The notes under the pieces: generated by a model
Databases searched by the model: none
What the model saw: only the letters and a program-made list of their open reading frames with translations
Told to the model about the DNA's origin: nothing
Assembly: GCA_918807975.1 (NCBI GenBank)
Contig: OU964923.1
Location: 4,216,001-4,280,000 of the forward strand
Length of the DNA: 64,000 nt
Origin: Aplidium turbinatum
Taxonomy: Eukaryota > Chordata > Ascidiacea > Aplousobranchia > Polyclinidae
Direction of reading: 5' to 3'
Translations under genes and position numbers: made by a program
Shown here: one piece after another, positions 23,801 to 35,800 of the stretch
How positions within the stretch are numbered: position 1 is the stretch's first letter
Layout: each line of letters begins with the position of its first letter

Positions 23801-26800
23801 GGCTACCAAGTAGGCTACTTGCAAGGCTACTTGCATACCATGCCTTAACCATTTATATAGGCTACCAAGTAGCCTACTTACTTGCATACCATGCCTTCAC
23901 CATTTATGTAGGCTACCAAGCAGCTTACTTACTTGCATACCCTGCCATCACCTTTTATGTAGGCTACCAAGTGCTTAGGCTACCATACCTGTATACCCTG
24001 CCTTCATCATTTATATAGGCTACCAAGTAGCCTACTTACTTGCATACCATGCCTTCACCTTTTATGTAGGCTACCAAGTAGCCTACTTACTTGCATACCA
24101 AACCTTAACCTTTTATATAGGCTACTGGTCACAGCGGTAAACCATAATCTCTTCGTGGGAAAATTGTAACGTAAGATTCCCAAATCCGTTCGTCTGCATG
24201 CAATGACCCAAAAATAAACACACCTTCGAAACGTCTATTCAAAGTGTATTCCAGTAAAATTAGCCGCGGCTATCGAAATGACTGGTGCAACGCCGTACAC
24301 CTAAAAACTGTCACTACAATACAGATTACTTGGATAAAAGACGGAACCTTTGTCCAGCTAGCAAGCACTAAGCCGACAGTTAAATGTGCGGCCAACTTTC
24401 AAACAATCATTTTACGAATGACCAGAATAGATATCAATATCTCAAATTCACGTAGAAAGTAACTGTGACGCAATAAATGAAAGACAATTATGAAGTCATT
24501 CCAACAGGTGTTCAAGCTGATGTAATATTTCCTGTTTAAACAGGCCCAAACAAGTCCAAACAAGTTTGACACAAGTCTATGAACGATGGTGCAATTTTGG
24601 CACATTTTCTAGCAACTTCCATGACGTAATATTCAGTAGACTTGAACGGTTTTATATGACGTTTGATTTGTACAGAGATTGGCCGTAACAGCTACCAAGA
24701 AGCCTACTTGTATACCCTGCCATCACCTTTTATATATAGGCTACCAAGTACTTAGGCTACTTGTATACCCTGCCTTCACCATTTATATAGGCTACCAAGT
24801 AGCCTACTTGCATGTTTAACTGCTTATGATAATTGATGGATCAACCATGTTTGATGGGTGTGCGACGCACACTATGAATAGACGCCACTGCAATATCCAG
24901 GGTTGCCATCGACATGGACCCCAAAATAAGGACAACAGAAAAATTAAATTTTCATACAAAATAAAACAAACGTTTTTAAACAAATATCAGCATTTATACG
25001 AGCCATTACATATCACATGCCATATTGTTAATACTATATGCATCTCACAACAGCTCAGGTCTAGGTTTACTTTTACTGTAGAAGGGATTTGGCTGTCATT
25101 CCACTAAGTTTATTCACTAATTGTTGAAATTAAGACAAAATAAGGACTCAAATCAAAAAGAAGGACATTTCCTAGCAATAAGGACAGTAATATTTTCTAA
25201 GATAGAGTTCTTCAAAATAAGGACAAATCTTAGAAATAAGGACGGTATGGCAACTCTGGCAACATCCCTGGAATGGGGTGATTTACCGATTAGGTCCGTG
25301 TTGTGCGCCGTCTTCCTGGCGTTCAATTAAAAAATGGTTTTCGATTTCGCCATTTACTCGACAAACCTCCTAAGAAACTCGAGTTGCTAAGCGATCTGTT
25401 TTCGACGGCCCTCCCTACTACGCAAGTCATTCACTTGGAAAGTTTCGCAGCAACGGCCAAAGTAGGCTAGAAAAACTGTTCATGCCACCAGCAGAATCTA
25501 ACAGATTGTCAAATCATAGATCCAATAATAGTTTGATAACTATCAGAATTCAAACAGAAAAACAGACCTCAACTCGTATCTCATGTGTTTCTCGGCAGTC
25601 AAGTGGAGCAAGAATTGACAGCGATAAACAAATACACCGGTATGGTTAGCGAAACCCAATTCTCGCTGCTGTATAGTGAGTAGTCAGGTAGCGCTGACAC
25701 CAAGAATATCTCTCCTTCTCAACATTACATCTCATCAATTTGCTGTCGGCTGCATAGCCGAGTGGTGAGAGCTCTGGAACGGCAATCGAAAGGGCGCCGG
25801 TTCGACACCGCTCAAGAGCATGCGGCTGTGTCTTTGGAAGGACACTTAAAGTCATGCCTAAAGGTGGACACGAAGATTGACTTCCTTGCCTTCCCGTCCA
25901 CTTAATCTAAATCTTCAACCACTGGGTGCAAGCCTGGATACGACAAAAAAAAATGCTTTTCAAACACAGAAGTTAACTCTAGGACATTGCTGGTAAGATA
26001 CCATACGACCAATAGAATACAAGATTTTAAAGTTTGGTTTCTTGAATGGTAGATTTGTCTCATTTCAAGTTTTTACGTTTTCAAGTTTCCTCATTGCAGT
26101 AAATATATGTAGGTCAAATGCAGTATCCACAAAATACCTCATAATATACACTATGCAAGGCAACACGTCTTCCTTTTCTGAGTTTATACGGCTTTTAAAT
26201 TTCCTGCTACTGTATTTCATGCAATACATCGCACATGAAAAATAATTTAAGCATTTAGAATAGACTATTACCTGTAAAAAAATTTAAAATATAAATCCAT
26301 CAGCAAAACGAGACTGCTGAGTGGCTGATGATTTCCTGCCCTCCAATCTAGCCTGGAAAGATAGCTCATACGCCAATGATGAGCAAAAATTTTGTATCAC
26401 ATATTTTACACATCACGGATGCTTGATGATGATGGCGTACGAGCGATCTTTCCAGGTTAGATTGGAGGGCAGGAAATTATCATCCACTCAGCAGTCTCGC
26501 TGTCCAGGACCCTCAGACCTTGCGCACTGTGTGGAGGCCGGTGGGTTAGGCAGTGGTGGATTACATGTTCTGCGATCTGTTCCGTGGCACCACAGTCGCA
26601 TTCTGATGAAGGAGCCAGCAGGTCCCACTTGTGCATGTCCGAATGAAAGCGGCCGATGCCAGTTCGCAGGCGGTTAAGCCTGACCCACGCAAGCCTTGCG
26701 AGGGACATCCCTGGTGGACGGGGATCGGCGTCGGGTATGAAGTCACGGAGCGTGGAGGTGTGATTTTGCCACTCCGTGTTTCACATGGGGTTCGTCCAGT

Positions 26801-29800
26801 GTGCCGCACTTAAACCAAGTTCTTCTGCTTGATGAGCTGGTATGATCAAAAACACAGAGCATCTTATTATCTGCTATGCCGTAAAAGTTGAGCTATCGCA
26901 GCCTTTAGTATAAAGTTTAGTCAATTTATTTATTTCTATAGCGCAATAGAAAACAAGCATACACGACGCCGGTTAAAATACTTCTTGTGGTTTACGCCGA
27001 TAGAACACTTTGCTGCAGACACCTTGCTGTTGTACTGCGCATAGATCACCGCTTGCAGTTTGATCACTTTGGTAAAGTTAGCAAACGTACCTATTTTATG
27101 GCCTTTTTAGGAACCACAATTTGGAAAATTACCACGCGGAGTTTATAGCTCCGTGGTCATACCCAGTGTAACTGCTGCACTGATGAGGGTGTAAGGCCGA
27201 AACGGCGTGTCACTGTTTGCAGTTATGAAGAAAATTAATTAATCCTATTATATTAAAAAAAAATTGAAATACTATGGTGAGTGTTAACCTGGTCAAATGG
27301 TTTAAGGTTTAGACTTGAAAAAAAAACTATTGATTTGTTTTCTTAATTATTCTTGGCATTAAAAGTACACAAATTTATTGTAAAAGTTATTCTTTTTCCT
27401 CGAGCTTTCCCTGTTGGTAAACAACGTTAAAAAGCTTAGCCTACTGTTCAAACAAATTTCAGGAGAAATCTTACACTTGACCTGAGGAAAATCGACAACT
27501 CATTTTTGTAAAGCATCTAAGCCTTGCAGTCTACATATTTCTTAGCGCTTGCGTCACTACTCTTCACTCGCAGACAAGTTCATTTACTGTACATTGGTTT
27601 ATTTCAAAGCTTGCCAGACTTTATACTTCCTTTGACCAACACTTCTTTTTATTGCAGAAAACTTTAAATAAAAGAATTTCAAATAAAAGAATAAGTTGTA
27701 TTGATGCTATTGCAGATGATAAGCTGATCCTAACAATCGAAAACGAGCCTTTCCAAGGTCATGTGTGCATCTTGTACGCTGACTACTTACGCAGGCTTTG
27801 CTATTGCGACGAATGTCTGGAACGCAAAACCAAAGGAAGAAATTTTGTGTATCCTTCGACGGAAAAGGAAAGGAAAATAACCGTTCTCGATTTTGCTGAG
27901 AGTAAAATTGATTCTGACGACTTTTATTTTCGGTAAGCTTACCCTCATAATATTTGGCCAACCAGACGATGTTATTCAAGTTCTGATGTTCATTTTATCG
28001 TATTCAAGCGGAAGCTTATTAAAAAATCACTTAGCGCCAAAATACTGATAACAGTCAAGACGCTAAGGAGTCTATGAGTATTGCAGATGCAAACCTACAT
28101 TATTCATTACCTAAATTTTTATTTATGTGTTGCAAAGTAGTTTGCTGTAGATTCAATTTGTTAGTAAGTTACTTTGATGCACTGCTGATAGTTTCTGACA
28201 TCATCTGTTGTGGCACTATATGATCCTGACCATTGGCCATTTCTGTTTTCCTCATACGTTAAAAAGTTTGAATAGCTTGGAGTGCTAAAGTATAGTTGAA
28301 AATAAAGCAAGACTTCAAATTGTTCTCAATAGTGTGGCTGGAAAGAAAAAAAATCAGTTGCAATTGGCAATATACCAGTGATTTCAATAACCTGGAAAAA
28401 AAGGAAAACTGTCGAAATGTTCAAATCTTGCACGGGTTGCTTGTTGGGTGGGATCTTACAACAAGATAGAGCCTATAACTGCCTATAGCTCTGCTACCTC
28501 CACAGAAGCAAGAGTTAATTACTTTGTTTGCATTGCATTGAATAAATTATTTTGTTTTATTTCAGATGGATGAAAACTATGATGGAACAAGGGTTGTGCC
28601 AGGTCATTAACTTCCCTAAAGAAGATGATGAATTCATCAAAGTAATGTAGCTTATTGTTTTTGCATGAATAACATATCTTGACTGAGATTTTTCCACTTA
28701 AAAATAAAAATAAACTGAATTGAATGGACGTTTTGGTGTCTTGAAAAATCTTTTAAGTTACAAACAAATGCTCAGACAAAGCATTTTTTCTTGCAAATGT
28801 GTCCTAGGATGAAAAGAATTGCTTTATTTTTTTTCTTCCGATTTGATTTTCAGATAGCTAAAAAGCTTGGACCTATTCAATTAACTCCTTATGCTTCAGT
28901 AAGTATAGTTTTGGTACTTTTTCTTTTTTCTTTAGAAGAAACTGCGACGGTTTTCGGCTTTCCAGCTTCCTTCGGGGATTTGAAAATAATATAAACAACG
29001 CACATTCTTTATTTAATTTATTTGACAGGGTAACTTTATATAAATACTACTATTACTACTACAAAACCCATCCCGCAAAACTTGTCCTTTTTACATTAAT
29101 TCAACATCTGCAGACATTGAATCAATGTAAATAGAACCGGTTTGCTGGCTAGAAAAGTGCTCAATGCCAAGCAAAAACGCCAAGCAGAGCAAATTACATC
29201 AAACATAGTTGTTACTTTCTAAAACCTCTACAGTTTGTTTCACCCTTTTAGGAAGTAATAACTATATTTGATGTCATATATATGTAGGCTACAGCACATT
29301 ATAACAAAATTATTATAGGCTGATAATAATTTATACCTATATATTGTAGCCTAAGTATAAATAACTTTACCTTATATGTAAGTTTTGTAAAGGATGGACC
29401 TTTTGGTGTTATCACAAACATAATTAAGGAAGATGCAGAAAACAGCTTCAACACCACTAATTCTTTGGCCTTTCACATGGATTACCCATACACGGAAACA
29501 GCTGGACACATGACACTCCACAACTGTATTAGGTAACATCATGTATGATATTTATCGTATATTGACATAGCTCTTGTGATGGGTGCACAAAAGCACGATT
29601 TTTTTTAGATCATTTTAGAATATATACACAGTATACTGAAACCATCACAGTTCTCGAATAGTGTTCCAGATAAGATTATAATTTCTAACATGTGTCAACG
29701 TATGGATTTCGTTGCTCAAATCGTGGACGTCACTATAATAGCATCTGGATTGGAAGTCAAAAGCTGTCCCCCAAGATGAGCCTCAAATTGGATTGCCATA

Positions 29801-32800
29801 TTGGCTGTTTTAATATTAAATTTAAAAAAAATTGGCTTTTTTATTGAATGCTCAGGTTAACATATGACACGGTCGTCGCAACAGCTTAGCCTAAGAAAAG
29901 TTGCCTTTTCAAATATGATATTTTGTAAATAGGCTCCTGCGAGTTGATAAAACCAAACCTCCAATACGACAATCCTGCTTGAGCCTCATCTTGGGCGACA
30001 GCGTTTGGCTTCCAGTCATATAGCGATGTCCACGCTCAAATTATATTTCTTTGCGAGGAAGTTAGAGCCATTGTGTATCAGATCATGTCTTGCTTCGTCT
30101 AATCAGAAAATAGACTTCAAGCGGATTCGGCTTCAAGTAACAACAAGTTTGAACGACTTTTGGTAAATTGCAAAATCTTTTCCTTGTTTCATTTCTAAGA
30201 TTTGATCCAGAGATCAAGGGGGGTGAGAGTCTTGTGGTTGATGGTTTTGAAGCTGCTGAAATTCTTCGAATTGAAGATCCAGATGCATTCCAAGTTCTAA
30301 CAAAAGTTCCCATTTTGATGGAAAATAAATCATATCCTCGCTGGTTCCAAAGGGAGCGATATTGCATTTGTGTGGATTACCACGATCAGGTATCGATCTA
30401 CATCAGGGCTTCCATATCATTTAAGACGATATAAGACAGTATCAATCTGAAATTGCGACATTTTAGAATGAATCAGAAAAAAATGTGGGAATTAAGGTCC
30501 ACCAATTTAATGATGTCACAGAAAATTAAAAGCATTACAAATAAATGTTTGAATGACTTACTAGCTGTCGCATGACACATCTTTTTTGTCCGATTTTTAT
30601 GCCATCTGGCAACCCTGATCTACATGAGTTTAAACTTTATATTTTTGCTGTGTGTGTTTTTTTAAATGTATTCTCTTTTTCTTTGTAAATTTTCCTGAAG
30701 TGTTTTGGCAGTCCTCCAGTGCCAGAAAGTGTAATTTCGAAGAATTTAACACACCGTTGCAACATTAAAAATGCTACATCGGCTACACGAAAAGAAAGTG
30801 GCTAACTTAAAATAATATGTTGTTGTGCAATAAATTGAGTTTTACTCTTACCAGCATGATCGTTGTTTACGTTACAAATTTAGATACAAACAACCTGTTT
30901 TAGCCTGATGCTGCGGTTCGCTGTGATCGTAGAAGTTTGCTTTCGGAACACCATTCCATAGTCTATGCTATGACGATTGACTTCATCATAGCACTGGGGA
31001 ACAGTGTTCCGAAAGCTAGTGCAAACTGCCATTATCACAGCGAGTATCCTAACTTATTGCTGCTCTTTTTAATTCCTTTAATCAGATAGCCCATTCTCTA
31101 AAATGTGAATGTCACAAGAACTTTATACAGTAGGCCTAGGTACTTGCTATTTTTCAGGTCGTCAATGTTTGCATCGCGAGCGATTACCCTCTCAAGACAC
31201 AAGTCCAAGCTAAAGATGTGGAAAAGTTCTTTGTTGCATACAAAAGGCTGATGAATATCGTACTGCGTCCAGAACTGGTGGTAAGTTGAACCGTCTAGTT
31301 AACATATTTTCATCAACATGTTAAAGCGGGTGCAACAATTTATTTCTTCAAACTGTAAGATCCTACTAACGTACGAAGAAAATTTTACAGAAAAGGTTAA
31401 AAAGGCATTGGCAGTTGTTTTAAATGCTCACATTCTCGCATTTGTTTGGGTATAAGCCAGCGGTTCTCAACCGGTGGGCCATGGTTCCCTAGTGGGCCAT
31501 GGAAAAATTTGGGGTGGGCCACAGACCTGCTAAAAAATTTGTCAGAGTTAGTGAAAATTTTAGTTTTATTTGTGTTTCTATAGTTATAATTACACTTGTG
31601 TGTTTTGTTTATTTGTTTTGACTGTAGGCTACCAACAATGAATGGTGCTGCCAATGGTGCTGCCATTTTTTGCTTGCAAACTCTGACTCGCAAGACAACG
31701 CCAAACTATGTAGGCTATCCTGTCAAAAATATACGCATCACAATACGCTATGTGTGACGTCATAAACATGCCGCCTAAGACGCTTCATAAGAAACTAACG
31801 CTTTCAGTAAAGCGAAGGGGGTCTAGGGGGGGCGATGTCCCAGAAATATACCGGTATGTGATGCGATCATCCAATAATCTCCCTGTCGATATCAAAACAT
31901 CGTTCCCGCCCCTGCTTTAAATTATCCCCCACTCTCAGGAAGGGTCCGGAGCCCCTGGGTGCTGCTGTAATTTGCTGCAAAATAATAATTTTCATTCTAA
32001 TTATTGAAATAATAACCTTGGTGGCGTGACGTAACCAATGTCGTCTGTTGCATAATACACGAACGTTAATTTTAAGGCAACTGCAACAATGTGGTTTTCA
32101 TAGGGAGCCACTTGGCTCCATAAGGAGAAATTTTTAGCTTGAAGGGAAGAATAATCGTGTTGGAAGGAATGTAGATGAAATGTAAATTTATCTAAATAAT
32201 CTAAGTTGGTCAATAATGTTCAAGAGCACGCATCTCAATGATGCACGGTTGAATAAATAACCTGTTTTGAAATATATTCTGCTGTTTTTTTGTTTTTAAA
32301 CCTATTTTGCAGTTTTTTTCTTGCATAAATAGTTAAAGGGCCACAAGAATTTTGTGCAATAAAAATGGGCTACGAAAGAAAAAAGGTTGAGAACCACTGG
32401 TATAAACAAACAATGATAGACAGATAAAACCAAGCAACCACACGGCGTTTAACATAATAGATAAAAGTGAACATAAACCATAAACTACGAACGTTTTCGG
32501 CTATACACATGTTAGCCGTTTTCAAGTAACGAAAAATAACTGATTTTACATCTATTTATAAAACAAACAATGGTTGTGAAATTTTTATATATTTGATGTC
32601 GCACTACTACAAAGTAAGTTTCCAGTCATTCGCGTGGCCTTTCTATAACATTGTTGTGACTTCTTACATAATTCTGTTAAAATCCTTATTTCAGACAGAT
32701 GACTGTATGCTTCTGCGTAGAAGGCAATATAACCCGGCCAGAACTAATGACAACGATTCTGCAATTACGCGGTGATCAGACAGTAAAGATCATTCTATGA

Positions 32801-35800
32801 TAATAACTGATGTTGCAAACGTAGAGTTATCATAAACTGGAAGACAGAGCGACAATAAATAAATTGCAATATCACTACTTGGTCAAACATTACTTCCCAG
32901 TTTTGGCTCGATTGTATCATTTTTATCCTTTAATGTAATTGGAAATAAATGATGAGTGCTATTAATTGATGAATTGATTGAATCTTTATCCTCGGACTGG
33001 GAAATCTTCTTTGAGAGCTTAATCATGGCAGTTTCGCATACTTGTAGAGGCTTTGAATCACTGACGCAGGCCCGGTCACCGAGATTGACAGATTGAAGTT
33101 TTCGATTGTTGAAGTATTGTTGTTGGGGAATTATTCCATCTATTTGGCACCGCTGAATGGAAAGCAGTCTTTAGTATGCGTTGCTGCGCATACAGCGAGA
33201 ATCGAACTAGCGCTGCTCGATCTTGAAGCTTTTTTGTTCACGAAGTCACACGCTAACCAAGTAAGCTATCGGAACGAACGCAGCTTACTTATTACGATAC
33301 TTAGAAGTGTGCTTTAGTATGGTAAGCGTAACTCAATACAGCATAATTGAGCTTATTGGAATTTTTTATGCAAATATTATGCTTTTAATATATCAGTAGT
33401 CAAAGAAAATGCCACTTTTGAAATTCACTTTGCTAAAGTGACTGCCTGCTTTCCCTGCCACTTAACTACTTGCCTTTTAGAGTGTAATTGTAATTTTGAC
33501 AAAGCTAAGCCAAAGTTACCGTTTTGTAAAATTTAATGAGCGCAACACTTTTGTGTTTTCAAGGTGCAGTTTCGTCATCAACCAAACGCGGTGGTGAGCT
33601 TCGACAATCGTCGATTCCTCCATTCACGTAGGGCTTTTCAATCAAACGGTGGATTACGACATTTTAAAGTAAGCAGCTTGGGCGTAGCCAACAATTGAAA
33701 CGTAGAAATGGATAAGAGATTCAAACTCTTTGAAAGGAAATTAAAGATATACCGACAGGATCATCGTTTTTCTTCATCTACATCTTTTATGAACTTTTGA
33801 AATGAAATTGAATTAAGAAAATAAAAGTTGATAATTTTGTTTGATAAAGTTATAACCTCGAACGAAAATAACTTCGTTAGCTGGAAAGATGAATGTCTAG
33901 CTTTGAGAATGAGGAAATGCCGTAATCAAATGATATTGGGTTCAACTCTTGGAGTGTGCGTTGGAGAAACCCACTTCAAGGATGGGGCTGTGATAAAACA
34001 AGCAACAACAAACTGAAACTTGACTCTATCGATCTCGGCAACAGGGCTTGAGCCAATTGTTCAAAACATCTGCAAGTATGCCAATTGCCAAGATTCAACT
34101 TTGGAAGAAGTGTTGTCAATCAGAGGATGCAGCATTTGAGGCATGCAACTGTAGTGTAGAAGAACAAACAGCAGAGCACATACTCTACGGATGCCAGATT
34201 TTTTCTCCACTAAAGACATTCAGTCTGTCAATACTGGACTACTCTACACTCAGAGATGGGCGTGATCTTGATCTTGAAGATCACAAGTGATCTTGAAGAT
34301 CAAGATCGTGATCTTGATCTTCAAGATCACTTTTTTTTTGGTGATCTTGATCTTGATCTAAGATCACTTTTTTTTGTGTGATCTTGATCTTGAAGAACAA
34401 TAAGATCAAGATCACTTTAAAATTAAAGTTTACTTCCTAGATAGAGGCATTTTTTTAAAACTTGTACTGTACAAAGTAGTTAGTGGCGACTACTAACATT
34501 AAGCCACTGCTAATCTGGTATGTGTCGAACAAAAGACGATTTAAAATCTCCATCTAATCTGGTCAGTGTTGCCATTTCAAAATTGAAAAAGTTTTCTGTG
34601 TTGGTCATAATAAATAAATCAACTTCCGTGTACTTTATGTTGACGTATACTAAAAAATGATTTAACTTTGTTCACAATTTCCATGTGTGAATTTTAAAGA
34701 AATGTTTGCTTTCTTTGACCCAATTTTAGATGTTTCAAAAGTGTAGAATGGCGGTGTTAAAAAATCTGGACTCTAGCCGACTTTGGTCATGTAAAGTGGT
34801 TTATTGCAGCAAATCAACCAGACCAAGACTTGTTTACGGTCTGAGTATGGAGCGGTTTGTTTGACCGCAAACCTCTGAAACTTTTTTGATAGCAGACAAC
34901 AGTATCAAGGTTGCCAGATGGGTAAATGGTGCAATAAACATTGACATAACACAGTGAAAGTTAAAACAACTTAGTAACACGAATAAAAACTCCAACATAA
35001 ACCAGACAAAAATTTGGTAAAAAATGATGCAGTTAAACTTTATTATTATTTATTTATTATAAATAAAAAGCATAAAACTAATTGCTTTTTCAGTAGGCTA
35101 CTATTGTAATTAACCTCGGCCTTGGGGTGACGTTGCGATTCTACGCAAACTACGTCAACAATTGATAGGCCTAATAGCAACAGTCACTAACTCATTACAA
35201 TTCTTAGGCCAGCGATCGAGTAGTTAAAAGTAAAAGTTAGCAATACCAACTATATACCTTTACCCGGGTTGCTTATATACAGTAGGCCTATAGTAACTAT
35301 TTTTTGCAACATCATTGACCAAAAACTTCATTTTTTTTCAAGTACACAAAAAGTGATCTTGAAAGTGATCTTGATCTTCAAGATCACGATCTTGATCTTG
35401 ATCTTCAAGATCACTTAGTTTGGTGATCTTGATCTTGATCTTCAAGATCACCTATTCTTGGTGATCTTGATCTTGATCTTCAAGATAACCAATACTGGTG
35501 ATCTTGCCCATCTCTGTCTACAATCAAGTGGCTACTCGAGGAATGCGGACATCTAACATCTGTCAAACATAATCAACACTCTTCAAGTTTGTAGAACGAA
35601 CTCATACGAACAAAAACATCAGAGAATGTTGATGTTCCATAACTATCAATAAGACACATCAAAACTTTTACCCCTGATCCGGTAATGAGAGTTGTAAATA
35701 AATGGAAAAGTTTGCATAGATAAGTTAATACTACAAAAACATAAAGGCCTGTCGGCGTTTTGGTTATATTACCGTAAGTAAGGTTATATTAACGTTTGGT

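Larger units (their letters stand above)
20850..24815 (+). repeat. 51-bp minisatellite, in three blocks
   Basis: The unit is about GGCTACCAAGTAGCC, TACTTACTTGCATACC, ATGCCTTCACCTTTTATATA. Blocks are 20850-21393, 23749-24130 and 24690-24815, with roughly ten, seven and two to three units. The unit starts with a small hairpin (GGCTAC-caa-GTAGCC). The first gap is the hAT at 21394-23748; the second (24131-24690) is an insert without recognisable ends or coding. Confidence 0.88.
20061..25417 (-). mobile_element. TAGGGAGGGCC-ended transposon carrying a minisatellite
   Basis: Ends TAGGGAGGGCCGTC and GACGGCCCTCCCTA lie in inverted repeats of about 110 bp that also share CTTAGCAACTCG and GGAAGACG blocks. 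A perfect 8-bp duplication CTACGCAA flanks it (20053-20060 and 25418-25425). It contains a transposase remnant, a 51-bp tandem repeat, a hAT element with a nested piggyBac derivative, and a hAT MITE. Confidence 0.85.

Noticed and set aside
24131-24690. Mobile element in the second gap of the minisatellite
   Set aside because: The gap is clear, but I could not find paired ends or a target duplication, so no element is called.
27652-27715. Gene B exon 3 starting at the TTGCAG/AAAACT acceptor
   Set aside because: That start leaves the frame out of phase with exon 2. The acceptor ending at 27715 gives the correct phase and a 217-nt exon identical in length to gene C.
34251-35516. CRISPR-like array
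   Set aside because: Repeats are self-overlapping GATCTTGA units without spacers, in a eukaryotic hAT element.
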